Shown here: piece by piece, positions 43,366-52,426 of the stretch
How the letters are laid out: the number at the start of each line of letters is the position of its first letter
Numbering within the stretch: the stretch's first letter is position 1
Source of the DNA: Polynucleobacter corsicus
GTDB taxonomy: Bacteria > Pseudomonadota > Gammaproteobacteria > Burkholderiales > Burkholderiaceae
Direction of reading: 5' to 3'
NCBI RefSeq assembly: GCF_018688255.1
Contig: NZ_CP061314.1
Coordinates: 930,001-994,000, forward strand
DNA length: 64,000 bases
The notes under the pieces: model-generated
Database searches by the model: none
What the model was told of the DNA's origin: nothing
The model's input: the letters and a program-made list of their open reading frames with translations, nothing else
Made by a program: the position numbers and the translations under genes

Positions 43366-44397
43366 TTAGTCTACTTTTGCTCCAGAATCTTTGACAACCT
43401 TTGTCCACTTCGCAATTTCATTTTTAATAAAAGTTGAGAATTGAGCTGGTGTATTACCAACGGGCTGCGCACCCATTGCTAAATATTTTTCTTTTACCGC
43501 AGGACTATTAATAGCAGCCATCAATACGGCACTATCTTTATTCAGAATATCCGCCGACATATTTGCAGGGCCGACAACGCCGAACCAAGAGGTCGCCTCA
43601 TAGCCTGGTAAGTTTGCTGCCTCTGCAATGGTGGGCATATCCGGAAATGCAGGAGAGCGTTTGGCGCTAGTCACTGCCAATGCCTTTAAACGACCAGCAC
43701 GTATAAAATTAATGGAAGAAGGGAGGTTGTCGAACATGATGTCTACATTTCCTGCCATTAAATCAGTCACTGCTGGAGGGCTTCCCTTGTAGGGTAAGTG
43801 CACCATATACGTTTTTGTCATGGATTTAAATAGCTCTCCCGCCATATGAATGGAGGTGCCATTGCCACTCGAAGCCATATTGACTTTTCCTGGGTTAGCT
43901 CTGGCGTAGGCAATCAAATCATTCACGCTATTAATTTTATTTTTAGCGGCAAATTCAGGATTTAGAACTAAGACATTAGGTAGCTCTGCCACCAAAGTAA
44001 TGGGAGTGAAATCCTTCACCGGATCAAATGGTAATTTTCCGCCGCCCTGGGTATAGAGGGGCAAGTTAATACCATGCGTACCGACTGATGCCATGAGCCA
44101 GGTATAGCCATCGGGGACTGATTTAGAAACAATTTCCGCGCCAATATTGCCGCCTGCACCTGGCTTGTTGTCAATAATGACATTCCACTTTACGGTATTG
44201 AGAAGCTCGTTTTGGAGTGGTCTGGCAATATTATCGGTTGCCCCGCCAGCAGGAAAGGGGACAATAAAACGTATGGGTTTATTGGGGTAATCTGATTGAG
44301 CGACAGATGTATGGCTAGTGCCAACCAATATGGCTATCGCTGCCGTAAAGAATAGAAGCAAACGAATAAATACATTTAAAAGCTTACTTTGAATCAT
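43366..44397 (-). CDS. Bug-family tripartite tricarboxylate transporter substrate-binding protein
   Basis: Second TctC/Bug-type periplasmic receptor (343 aa) with a signal peptide (LLLFFTAAIAILVGTSHTSV). The ligand loop is PNKPIRFIVPFPAGGATDN, followed by DNKPGAGGNIGAEIV and LPYKGSPPAVTDLMAGNVDI. No membrane partners are nearby. It converges on the ThDP enzyme, and together with the FAH gene may form a small uptake-and-degradation module. The ligand is unknown. Confidence 0.9.
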   Translation of the reverse strand: MIQSKLLNVFIRLLLFFTAAIAILVGTSHTSVAQSDYPNKPIRFIVPFPAGGATDNIARPLQNELLNTVKWNVIIDNKPGAGGNIGAEIVSKSVPDGYTWLMASVGTHGINLPLYTQGGGKLPFDPVKDFTPITLVAELPNVLVLNPEFAAKNKINSVNDLIAYARANPGKVNMASSGNGTSIHMAGELFKSMTKTYMVHLPYKGSPPAVTDLMAGNVDIMFDNLPSSINFIRAGRLKALAVTSAKRSPAFPDMPTIAEAANLPGYEATSWFGVVGPANMSADILNKDSAVLMAAINSPAVKEKYLAMGAQPVGNTPAQFSTFIKNEIAKWTKVVKDSGAKVD

Positions 44398-44604
44398 AGC
44401 TATCTCCTGTTTACTAAATTCACTCTAATGATGATTTTTAATTCAGCACCAAAAGCATAACAGAGCAAGTAATAACTGGACTTTGGGAGATTAAAAGGTC
44501 CATTTCGGGCTCAATCTAGCCCAATGAAGAGTATCCTACGGGGCTGTGGCGAGCCTTTCTAACTTAAATTGAAGGCGCCTACTCCAGAATACAGAAAGTA
44601 CACA

Positions 44605-45189
44605 ATGACAAAACTCACATCCAAGCCTATCCTGAAAAAAGCGAGCGGCATTTTGGCGCAAGAGTTTGCCATACCTAAAGACATCGCCTGGGCTTGGGTC
44701 ACCTTGCTACTTTCTCAAGAAGAGCAAAAGCGCGATAGTGAAGAAAAACGCTATGCCCGTATCGCAGAATTTGAGGCTTGGATCAAGGGACTCAATTTAC
44801 CAATTGATCCTAAAAATCCTGCAAGTACTGCAGTAAGACCAGAGGCAGTAAAAAATTCAGCTAGAAATGTATTTGAGTGGCCACATGAATACATCTTTGA
44901 CGAGCCAGTAGCAGCAAAACATCCTGACTCTAAAGTGAGCTATGGCGATACCATTACCAAGCCAATCCTGGATGCCATTAAAGATGCTGGTGGATCCGAT
45001 GATCGCCCAGCACTCATTACTATTTTGGAGGGCTACGCCAAAGAGGGTAAAGAACCTTTTGCTAACGTCACCGCAGAAGGCATTGAGTGGAAAGGTAGCA
45101 ATTGGGCGGGGGGAGACAAGGTCAACCTTCTCACTATTAAGACCCTCAATAACCGCCTTGCTAATCTTAAAAAGAAGGGCTTGATCTAG
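44605..45189 (+). CDS. Conserved-looking protein of unknown function
   Basis: A 194-aa soluble protein starting MTKLTSKPILKKASGILAQE. It is charged, has no signal peptide or membrane segment, and I recognise no motif. It contains FEWPHEYIFDEPVAAKHPDS and a C-terminal SNWAGGDKVNLLTIKTLNNR segment. The frame extends 12 codons upstream, but the ATG at 44605 has AGAAAG nearby. It ends at a strong terminator and sits alone between the Bug gene and tRNA-Asn. Confidence 0.65.
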   Translation: MTKLTSKPILKKASGILAQEFAIPKDIAWAWVTLLLSQEEQKRDSEEKRYARIAEFEAWIKGLNLPIDPKNPASTAVRPEAVKNSARNVFEWPHEYIFDEPVAAKHPDSKVSYGDTITKPILDAIKDAGGSDDRPALITILEGYAKEGKEPFANVTAEGIEWKGSNWAGGDKVNLLTIKTLNNRLANLKKKGLI

Positions 45190-45221
45190 GCTTAATCGAT
45201 TTACCCGGATCACCAAAGAAA

Positions 45222-45245
45222 AAAACCACCTAAAAAGGTGGTTTT
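45222..45245. terminator. Bidirectional terminator between the unknown gene and tRNA-Asn
   Basis: AAAACCACC-TAAAAA-GGTGGTTTT has A/T tracts on both sides. It serves the plus-strand gene and, on minus, the tRNA-Asn transcript that ends 9 bases before it. Confidence 0.88.
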
Positions 45246-45253
45246 CTTGTATT

Positions 45254-45328
45254 TGGCTCCTCGACGTGGGATCGAACCACGGACCAACAGATTAACAGTC
45301 TGCTGCTCTACCGCTGAGCTATCGAGGA
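45254..45328 (-). tRNA. tRNA-Asn(GUU)
   Basis: On the minus strand, acceptor TCCTCGA pairs with TCGAGGA, followed by G and an encoded CCA. The D arm is TAGCTCAGCGGTAGAGC, the anticodon loop CTGTTAA has anticodon GTT, and the T loop is TTCGATC. The total of 75 bases is standard for class I. Confidence 0.97.
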
Positions 45329-45349
45329 ATAAGCCGATATTATAGCAAG

Positions 45350-46234
45350 ATGAAATCATCTACTCCAAGTTCTGTACAGATCCCTAAAGTATTGACCATC
45401 GCCGGCTCGGATAGTGGCGGTGGCGCGGGCATTCAGGCCGACCTCAAAGTCATAAGCGCCTTGGGTGGATATGCAATGACGGTCATCACGGCTATTACCG
45501 CCCAGAACACTCTGGGTGTTACTCGTATTCAGGATATTGATCTCGATGTGGTGGAAGCTCAGATCGACGCAGTATTTATGGATATTGGGGTGGATATCGT
45601 CAAGATTGGCATGTTGGCCAGTCCAGAAATCGTTCGCACTGTGGCATCAGCTCTCAAGCGCCATGGCGCCAAAAGAATTGTTCTAGATCCCGTACTCAGG
45701 GCTACTTCAGGCGCCAGTCTTGGTGGAGACGATACCGCCCAAGCCATGATTAAAGAGTTGTTTCCGATGGCAAGCTTAATTACTCCTAATACGGAAGAAG
45801 CGGGCTTGCTCTTGGGTCGTGAGATTGAAGGGGCGAATGACTTCAAGGTGGCAGCACAAGAGTTGCTCGAGATGGGTCCTCAAGCAGTCTTGATCAAAGG
45901 CGGACATCTGGATGCCAGTCATACTCAGTTAACAGATTTTCTGATGTGGCGAACTATTGAAGATGGTCTTGAAGTGGTTCAATCCAAAGACTTCAAGCAC
46001 TACCGTGTCAATACTGCTAACACCCATGGCACGGGTTGCTCACTGTCATCAGCGATTGCGACTTATTTAGCAGATGGTCACGATCTTTCTCACGCAGTCG
46101 CTAAGGCAATTTCTTATGTTGAGGCAGGCTTAGAGGCAGGACGATTCTTAAGTATTGGTGAGGGTCCAGGACCTTTGTGGCATATGCATGATTTTTATCC
46201 AACTGCATTGCCAGAAGAGAAGGGTAAGTATTAA
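45350..46234 (+). CDS. thiD: Hydroxymethylpyrimidine/phosphomethylpyrimidine kinase
   Basis: Phosphorylates HMP and HMP-phosphate to HMP-PP for thiamine synthesis. The opening is VLTIAGSDSGGGAGIQADLK (about 14-33), the NTEEAGLLLG and VLIKGGH segments follow, and the anion-hole motif NTHGTGCSLSSAIAT lies near 223-237. The 294-aa length is slightly longer than E. coli ThiD. It is convergent with the thi operon and not under its riboswitch. No clear Shine-Dalgarno lies before the ATG, which is only 22 bases from the tRNA 5' end. Confidence 0.95.
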   Translation: MKSSTPSSVQIPKVLTIAGSDSGGGAGIQADLKVISALGGYAMTVITAITAQNTLGVTRIQDIDLDVVEAQIDAVFMDIGVDIVKIGMLASPEIVRTVASALKRHGAKRIVLDPVLRATSGASLGGDDTAQAMIKELFPMASLITPNTEEAGLLLGREIEGANDFKVAAQELLEMGPQAVLIKGGHLDASHTQLTDFLMWRTIEDGLEVVQSKDFKHYRVNTANTHGTGCSLSSAIATYLADGHDLSHAVAKAISYVEAGLEAGRFLSIGEGPGPLWHMHDFYPTALPEEKGKY

Positions 46235-46251
46235 AGATTAAAGATTCGGGC

Positions 46252-47178
46252 TTAAGTTTTCATTAACTCTTGCAGTCGCTTCACGGCTGCCTTTGGATCA
46301 CTCGATCCATTGATTGCCCTGACAACCGCAACCGAGCCAACACCACTTTGTGCCACCGCATGAATACTACTTTCATCAATGCCGCCAATAGCCACTAAAG
46401 GATAGTGATTCATCAATTGAGCATATTTATATAAACGGCCCAAGCCTTGAGGTGCGGTAGCCATCTTTTTCAGATTGGTTGCAAAGACTGCGCCCATAGC
46501 GATATAACTCGGGCAGAAACGATCCGCATAAACCATTTCAGCATAGCCATGGGTACTCAGACCTAAGCGCAAGCCTGCAGATCGAATTGCATCCAGGTCT
46601 GCCACTGCTAAATCTTCTTGCCCCAGATGAACACCATAGGCATCTGCTTCAATTGCTTCCTGCCAATAATCATTAATGAAGAGCAGACTCTTGCTGCCTT
46701 TGACTGCCTCAACAGATTGCGCAATTTGTTTGCGAATCAGTCTACGATCATCTGATTTGAGACGCAGTTGCACCGTTGGTACTTCAGCCTCAACAGCGCG
46801 CTTTACCCAATCAGCATCTTGCATAACAGCATATAAACCCAAGCGTTGAGGACACTCCGCAAAAGCGTTGGGATTCATGTTGCGTGTCCAAGGCAATAAA
46901 TCAAAATGCTCAGGCCTAGAGGGCCATTTAAATGGGTTAAATCCACCATCTTGGTGAACCATGCGTGACCAAGCTTTGCCCAATACTTTGGCATCACATT
47001 CGATAAAGCCCATCTCAATGGATGCCAGTGCGCCTGCTAGCTCATAGTGATCTGTTGCATGTTCATTATCGATTTGTGGTGGGGGCGATGAGATGCTGTA
47101 GGTTGGGATCGGTAAGCACAGATCATCCTGTGCATGGGCAGCAACAATGTGATCTGCAAGGTCGCGCACTAAGCTCAT
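46252..47178 (-). CDS. thiE: Thiamine-phosphate synthase with N-terminal extension
   Basis: Joins HMP-PP and thiazole phosphate to thiamine phosphate. The ThiE TIM barrel is residues about 110-308: LGLYAVMQD, PTVQLRLK, LLFINDYW, AYGVHLGQEDL, GLSTHGYAE, YIAMGAVFATNLKK and VAIGGIDESS. Residues 1-110 are extra. Part of them (YELAGALASIEMGFIECDAK, then VLGKAWSRM) resembles the C-terminal helices of HMP kinases, so the extension may be the relic of a ThiD-like domain that has lost its active site. It ends the thiC-thiO-thiS-thiG-thiE operon. Confidence 0.9.
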   Translation of the reverse strand: MSLVRDLADHIVAAHAQDDLCLPIPTYSISSPPPQIDNEHATDHYELAGALASIEMGFIECDAKVLGKAWSRMVHQDGGFNPFKWPSRPEHFDLLPWTRNMNPNAFAECPQRLGLYAVMQDADWVKRAVEAEVPTVQLRLKSDDRRLIRKQIAQSVEAVKGSKSLLFINDYWQEAIEADAYGVHLGQEDLAVADLDAIRSAGLRLGLSTHGYAEMVYADRFCPSYIAMGAVFATNLKKMATAPQGLGRLYKYAQLMNHYPLVAIGGIDESSIHAVAQSGVGSVAVVRAINGSSDPKAAVKRLQELMKT

Positions 47179-47190
47179 CTCATTGACTCT

Positions 47191-48009
47191 TTAACTTTGA
47201 TGCCAAAAAGGCGTGCCAACTAAGGGCGTACTAGCTTGGGCGGACTGTTGGGCTTTCATGGCACCAGAGAGGTAGGCGGTTCGACCAGCATCGACTGACA
47301 TCGCAAACGCTTTAGCCATGGCCACTGGGTCATCCGCTAGCGCAACAGCTGTATTGAGTAAAACACCATCAAAACCCCACTCCATCACTGTGCATGCATG
47401 TGATGGCAGGCCTAAACCAGCATCCACCAGCAGCGGAACTTTTAAGCGGTCGCGTAAGAGTTTTAATGCATAAGGATTTAAAGGGCCTTGACCAGTACCA
47501 ATTGGAGCGGCCCATGGCATCACCGCCTGGCATCCTACATCCACTAAGCGTTGGCACAAGATCAGATCTTCAGTGCAGTAAGGTAGAACCTTGAAACCAT
47601 CTTTAATTAAAGTTTCTGCAGTGGCAACTAAACGTAAAGTATCCGGTTGCAAGGTGTAGTCATCGCCGATGAGTTCTAACTTAATCCAATTTGTCTCAAA
47701 TACTTCACGTGCCATCTGCGCGGTAGTAATTACTTCTTTCGGGCTATGACATCCTGCAGTATTTGGTAAAACTGGTACAGCCATTTTCTTCAAGAGATCC
47801 CAAAAGCCAGAGTGTGCTTCTGTAGTGGATGTCCCTTGCCGACGCAGGCTTACCGTAATCATTCCAGGATTGGATTGCTTCACCGCATTTTCTAAAACCT
47901 GGGGAGATGGGTAACGCGAGGTTCCTAGTAATAAGCGACTAGCAAAAGTCTCGCCATACAGCACTAATGGATTGGCTGTATTTAAAGGGTTTGGTAATGG
48001 GGCAGTCAT
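47191..48009 (-). CDS. thiG: Thiazole synthase
   Basis: Forms the thiazole phosphate ring from deoxyxylulose-5-phosphate, dehydroglycine and ThiS-thiocarboxylate. The family opening is LVLYGETFASRLLLGTSRYP, the Schiff-base Lys lies in NWIKLELIGD, and the phosphate site is VPLLVDAGLGLPSHA then FDGVLLNTAVALADDP. At 272 aa it has family length. It follows thiS after a 65-base gap and precedes thiE by 12 bases. Confidence 0.96.
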   Translation of the reverse strand: MTAPLPNPLNTANPLVLYGETFASRLLLGTSRYPSPQVLENAVKQSNPGMITVSLRRQGTSTTEAHSGFWDLLKKMAVPVLPNTAGCHSPKEVITTAQMAREVFETNWIKLELIGDDYTLQPDTLRLVATAETLIKDGFKVLPYCTEDLILCQRLVDVGCQAVMPWAAPIGTGQGPLNPYALKLLRDRLKVPLLVDAGLGLPSHACTVMEWGFDGVLLNTAVALADDPVAMAKAFAMSVDAGRTAYLSGAMKAQQSAQASTPLVGTPFWHQS

Positions 48010-48074
48010 GTTGATTAATGAATTCTTTTTCTTACTTTTGTCTGTATTTATTTCTTGATGTGTTCGTTGCTTAA

Positions 48075-48272
48075 TTAGCCGCCAGTAACCGGTGCTATGA
48101 CTTCCATCTCATCGCCTTCACGCAACATTTCTTCTGCATGCCTAGTCTTAGGAACAAATTCATAATTGACGGCAACGGCAAAGGGTGGCTTTGCATCGAT
48201 GAGCAGCAATACATCATCAATCGTGCTTTGATCTGGAACCTCTTTGGCAACTTGATTGACTATTATGCGCAT
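48075..48272 (-). CDS. thiS: Sulfur carrier protein ThiS
   Basis: Ubiquitin-like sulfur carrier of 65 aa ending in the required Gly-Gly (EVIAPVTGG), which is adenylated and thiocarboxylated before sulfur transfer to ThiG. MRIIVNQVAKEV and PFAVAVNYEFVPK match the beta-grasp. It overlaps the thiO 3' end by 10 bases. The activating enzyme ThiF is not in this window. Confidence 0.94.
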   Translation of the reverse strand: MRIIVNQVAKEVPDQSTIDDVLLLIDAKPPFAVAVNYEFVPKTRHAEEMLREGDEMEVIAPVTGG

Positions 48273-49414
48273 GCACTAAGCTCCTGATCAGTAGAAGCTG
48301 TTACCTGAAGGCCTAAGTCACTCGCTGTGTTGCTAGATCCTGAATGCAATATCTCTAATGCGCAATCCAAAATCGCTGGTGAGATCATAAAACCATGTCG
48401 ATAGAGTCCATTAATCATCATCAGACCAGCTTGAATTGGTTTTCGATCAACAGCAATCTCCGGTAAATTATCTTTGAGCGTAGGGCGACATTGCGTTGCC
48501 ATTTCCAAAATTCGCGCTTCAGCAAAGCCGCTATGAACGGTATACACCGCGCTGAGTAATTCCAGGGCGGAGCGCACGCTCATTGGAGAAAGATCTTCAG
48601 ATTCAATTTCTGTTGCACCAACAACGTAGACATCATCTTCTTTAGGGGCGATATAAATTGGGTAGCGCGGATGGATTAGGCGAGTAGGGCGACGTAATTT
48701 AACTTCAGGCGCATGCAGGCGAATCACTTCACCACGCACTCCTCGTAAATCTTTATTAGAGTTACCGGCATGATCCCAAGAAGCTTTAGCACCCAGGCCA
48801 CGACAATCGATGACCCAATCAAAGCCATTATTTGAAGTGCGAAGTAGCTCAGGATCTGCAGCTTGATTCCAATGACAAGGCACCTTCATCAAAGTCAACT
48901 CAACTAACAAAGCCTCGAGCAGTTGGCGATTATCGAGTTGGCCTTCATTGGGAAGGTAGAGGCCTTGGGTAAACCGTTCTGCAACGCTAGGCTCAATTTC
49001 TGTAAGAGACTGACTATCCAAATGAATCGGTTTAGAAAGCGCCTGATTGTGATCGCAATTTCGTTCCAGATGGGAGGCAAAGCGCTCCGCATCGCTAGTA
49101 TCTTGACGATGCCATAAGATCAGGGTGCCATCTTGTTGAAAGAATACTGGCTTTGCTAATTCATCGATGAGTTGCTTCCAGCGAGGTAGGCTGTGCACAC
49201 CCATGCGCACCACGTTATCTTCGGTAATGGCAGACTCTGCCAATGGAGCTAACATAGCAGCAGCAATTCGAGCTGCTGCTAAGTTGCCGTCCGAGCCACC
49301 TTTCTCAAACAGCTCAACCTGAGCGCCGCGCTTAGCAAGCGCGACCGCTAGCAACCGACCCATCAGGCCGGCGCCAACGATGGCATATTTGCCGTTTGAG
49401 AATGCGTGAGTCAC
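48263..49414 (-). CDS. thiO: Glycine oxidase ThiO
   Basis: FAD-dependent D-amino acid oxidase-family enzyme that oxidises glycine to the dehydroglycine used by ThiG; its presence in place of ThiH points to aerobic thiamine synthesis. The FAD motif YAIVGAGLMGRLLAVALAKRG lies at about 10-30, and the C-terminal GLYRHGFMISPAI contains the conserved FAD-binding Gly/His loop. It starts with GTG directly after the thiC stop. The length of 383 aa is normal. Confidence 0.93.
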   Translation of the reverse strand: MTHAFSNGKYAIVGAGLMGRLLAVALAKRGAQVELFEKGGSDGNLAAARIAAAMLAPLAESAITEDNVVRMGVHSLPRWKQLIDELAKPVFFQQDGTLILWHRQDTSDAERFASHLERNCDHNQALSKPIHLDSQSLTEIEPSVAERFTQGLYLPNEGQLDNRQLLEALLVELTLMKVPCHWNQAADPELLRTSNNGFDWVIDCRGLGAKASWDHAGNSNKDLRGVRGEVIRLHAPEVKLRRPTRLIHPRYPIYIAPKEDDVYVVGATEIESEDLSPMSVRSALELLSAVYTVHSGFAEARILEMATQCRPTLKDNLPEIAVDRKPIQAGLMMINGLYRHGFMISPAILDCALEILHSGSSNTASDLGLQVTASTDQELSACA

Positions 49415-51358
49415 TTACTGATAAATTTCGCTACCGCGCTTACGGAACTCTGCTGACATCTCTTCCATTCCTTTTTGTGGATCGGTAGAGGCTTCTGCAG
49501 TGATCGGAATCACTTTCGACTTAGGATTGCCATCAGCATCTAATGTGGCAGCGTAATCACGTACTTCTTGCGTGATCTTCATCGAGCAGAACTTCGGTCC
49601 ACACATTGAGCAGAAGTGGGCAATCTTTGCGCCTTCTGCAGGCAAAGTAGCATCGTGGTATTCACGAGCACGCTCAGGATCTAGACCAAGATTAAATTGA
49701 TCTTCCCAGCGGAACTCAAAGCGGGCTTTAGATAAAGCGTTATCACGCACTTGAGCGCCTGGTAAACCTTTGGCTAAGTCTGCACCATGGGCTGCAATTT
49801 TGTAGGTGATGATGCCGGTACGAACATCTTCCTTGTCTGGCAAACCTAAATGCTCTTTTGGGGTGACATAACAAAGCATCGCTGTGCCGTACCAACCAAT
49901 TTGTGCAGCACCAATACCGCTGGTAATGTGATCGTAACCAGGAGCGATATCAGTAATCAATGGTCCGAGAGTATAGAAGGGTGCCTCTAGGCAGTGCTTC
50001 AACTCTTCAGTCATGTTTTCTTCAATACGCTGCATTGGCACGTGACCAGGACCTTCAATCATGACTTGCACATCATGCTTCCAGGCTTTTGCAGTCAGTT
50101 CACCAAGGGTGTGCAACTCACCAAACTGCGCAGCATCATTGGAGTCAGCAATACAACCAGGACGCAAGCCATCACCCAAACTAAATGACACGTCATAGGC
50201 TTTCATGATTTCGCAAATCTCATCAAACTTCGTATAGAGGAAGTTTTCTTTATGGTGAGCCAAGCACCACTTTGCCATGATGGAACCACCACGAGAGACG
50301 ATGCCGGTAATGCGGTCAGCTGTTAAAGGAACATAGCGCAGCAATACACCAGCATGAATGGTGAAGTAGTCCACACCTTGCTCAGCTTGCTCTACCAAGG
50401 TGTCGCGGAACATTTCCCAGGTGAGGTCTTCTGCAATACCACCAGTCTTATCGAGCGCTTGGTAGATTGGAACGGTACCAATTGGAACTGGTGAGTTACG
50501 AATAATCCACTCACGAGTTTCATGAATATGCTTTCCTGTAGAAAGATCCATGATGGTGTCTGCACCCCAACGGATTGACCACACCATTTTTTCCACTTCT
50601 TCGTTAATAGAGGAAGTCACAGCAGAGTTACCTAAGTTGCCGTTAATCTTCACGCGGAAGTTACGGCCAATAATCATTGGCTCGAGCTCTGGGTGATTAA
50701 TGTTGGCTGGAATAATCGCACGACCAGCAGCGATTTCAGAGCGGACAAATTCACCAGTAACGATGTCAGGAAGATTTGCGCCGTAGCTCTTACCAGGATG
50801 TTGTTTGAGCAGTTGTTTGTATTCAGGATTCTTGCGTAATTGCTCAAGACCCATGGATTCACGCAAAGCAACGTATTCCATTTCAGGCGTCACAATACCT
50901 TTGCGGGCGTAATACATTTGGCTCACATTCTGACCCGCTTTAGCGACACGCGGTGGATTGATGTGGGCGAAACGCAAATTCTGAGTAGCTGCATCTTGTG
51001 AGCGGGCAACACCGTATTCGGAACTAGGTCCAGTTAACTGAACTGTGTCACCTCGCTCCTCAATCCAGTTCTTGCGCAATAAAGGCAAACCTTTTTCAAG
51101 ATTGATCACGATCTCTGGATCGCTATAAGGACCTGATGTGTCATAAACCGGCACAGGAGGATTGGGGACCATCTCTTCACCAACGCGAGTTGATAATTGC
51201 TCAATCATGCGAATCGGTGCTTTGATATCTGGACGCGAACCTTCTAGGTAGGTTTTAGTAGAGGCGGGGTAGGCAAATTTTTGGCCAAAGTCACGCTCTA
51301 AGCTTTTTAAGCTAGGAATTTCTTGTTTTGATTTTGTATTGGTATCGCTCATGTCCAT
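49415..51358 (-). CDS. thiC: Phosphomethylpyrimidine synthase
   Basis: Radical-SAM enzyme that rearranges aminoimidazole ribotide to HMP phosphate. The N-terminal ThiC domain opens at about residue 30. The catalytic barrel includes NPPRVAKAGQNVSQMYYARK, GADTIMDLSTGKHIHETREW and EGPGHVPM. The C-terminal CSMCGPKFCSM (about 582-592) binds the [4Fe-4S] cluster. At 647 aa it has usual length. It is the first gene of the thi operon, behind a TPP riboswitch. Confidence 0.97.
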   Translation of the reverse strand: MDMSDTNTKSKQEIPSLKSLERDFGQKFAYPASTKTYLEGSRPDIKAPIRMIEQLSTRVGEEMVPNPPVPVYDTSGPYSDPEIVINLEKGLPLLRKNWIEERGDTVQLTGPSSEYGVARSQDAATQNLRFAHINPPRVAKAGQNVSQMYYARKGIVTPEMEYVALRESMGLEQLRKNPEYKQLLKQHPGKSYGANLPDIVTGEFVRSEIAAGRAIIPANINHPELEPMIIGRNFRVKINGNLGNSAVTSSINEEVEKMVWSIRWGADTIMDLSTGKHIHETREWIIRNSPVPIGTVPIYQALDKTGGIAEDLTWEMFRDTLVEQAEQGVDYFTIHAGVLLRYVPLTADRITGIVSRGGSIMAKWCLAHHKENFLYTKFDEICEIMKAYDVSFSLGDGLRPGCIADSNDAAQFGELHTLGELTAKAWKHDVQVMIEGPGHVPMQRIEENMTEELKHCLEAPFYTLGPLITDIAPGYDHITSGIGAAQIGWYGTAMLCYVTPKEHLGLPDKEDVRTGIITYKIAAHGADLAKGLPGAQVRDNALSKARFEFRWEDQFNLGLDPERAREYHDATLPAEGAKIAHFCSMCGPKFCSMKITQEVRDYAATLDADGNPKSKVIPITAEASTDPQKGMEEMSAEFRKRGSEIYQ

Positions 51359-51407
51359 CTCCTGACTGTTTTTTAGATGGACGAAACCGGGTGACGGTCT
51401 GATGGAA

Positions 51408-51495
51408 AACTCCCCACGCCAGCATTACCTGGATCGGGTTATAGGGTCTTTCTCAGCGCCTTGTAGCATACATCACTCAAGGGCACCCCTGTTTC
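51408..51495 (-). promoter_or_regulatory. TPP riboswitch (THI element)
   Basis: On the minus strand the leader contains ACAGGGGTGCC, GCGCTGAGAAAGACCC, then ACCCGATCCAGGTAATGCTG and GCGTGGGGAG, the conserved THI-box elements in order: P1/P2 start, the CUGAGA loop and the pyrophosphate-sensor helix. It sits about 50 bases before the thiC ATG. It would repress thiC-thiE when TPP is high. No clear intrinsic terminator follows, so control may act at translation (inference). Confidence 0.93.
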
Positions 51496-51574
51496 ATCCT
51501 TAGGTCTTATTTAACCACGAAATGCCTTTCAGCTGGGTGATCAAAATTAAGTACTTAGATCCAGTTTGGAGGAA

Positions 51575-52426
51575 TTATTCCTTACTGTTATTGCGCAAAA
51601 TGAAATCCGCAGTCACCAAGGCGGCATCGCTAGTGAATTCATCAGCCAAAATGCGCGCTGCAGCCTCTGAAAGCGAGATTTCAATAAAACCGCTTACTTC
51701 TCCGTCATAATTAGTGGGTACAAAGTTATCCGCCAGCTCGAGGTCATAAATATAGAGCTGTTCATCATGAAAGCCCCGGCCCGGGATAGTGCGACGCATA
51801 TGGATGCGACCCACGGGCTCAATTTGATCGGAAATCTGGGCTGGCACACCGGCTTCTTCCCATAACTCCCTGCGGGCATTCACCCATGGGGTTTCATCTG
51901 CACTAATACCGCCTGCAGCTAGGTTATCGAGACGGCCAGGGTCAGTTGATTTGGTTTCGCTCCGCCTCCCAAGGCATAGATTACCCGCCTTGGTATAGCC
52001 ATTAATATGGGTTGCCATGCTCCGAAAGCCAAAAGCGCGGAAGGCAGAGCGCTCTAAACGGAAGTATTCGTGGCCATTTTGGTCAATCCAAGCGAAATCC
52101 TCATTCCGCCACCCTGGAATAAACCCACCTTGGCGCATCCGATCAGCCATTTTCGAGAGGCTTTTAGAGAGCTCCAGGGGTCTTGCATGGTAAATAGTCA
52201 GGCGATCCTGGCTCATTTCTATGTGGGGGACTGGATTTTTTGCTAAGAATTCGAGTAAATGGGCCGTGAAATCAGGGCTTATGTGCCCAATAATTTGTCC
52301 AGCAGTGTAGCCACCCAAGAAATGGATGGGTAGGTAATCAGGCGGAGCCGGCCTTGCGGTATTTTGAAGTAATTCCTCTAAGGCAGCGATGGTGCTGGTG
52401 GTGAGCTTGGTTATGAGCTTATGCAT
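51575..52426 (-). CDS. Nudix hydrolase with DUF4743 domain
   Basis: A 283-aa protein with an N-terminal DUF4743-like domain (about 1-125) and a C-terminal Nudix fold. The Nudix box is residues 172-194, opening GGISADETPWVNARRELWEE and closing AGV, with all catalytic glutamates intact. This combination is known in plant/fungal thiamine-pyrophosphatase-like Nudix proteins that remove oxidised or damaged thiamine diphosphate. Lying next to the thi operon fits that role but does not prove it. AT-rich DNA and a TTGACA lie upstream. Confidence 0.85.
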   Translation of the reverse strand: MHKLITKLTTSTIAALEELLQNTARPAPPDYLPIHFLGGYTAGQIIGHISPDFTAHLLEFLAKNPVPHIEMSQDRLTIYHARPLELSKSLSKMADRMRQGGFIPGWRNEDFAWIDQNGHEYFRLERSAFRAFGFRSMATHINGYTKAGNLCLGRRSETKSTDPGRLDNLAAGGISADETPWVNARRELWEEAGVPAQISDQIEPVGRIHMRRTIPGRGFHDEQLYIYDLELADNFVPTNYDGEVSGFIEISLSEAAARILADEFTSDAALVTADFILRNNSKE

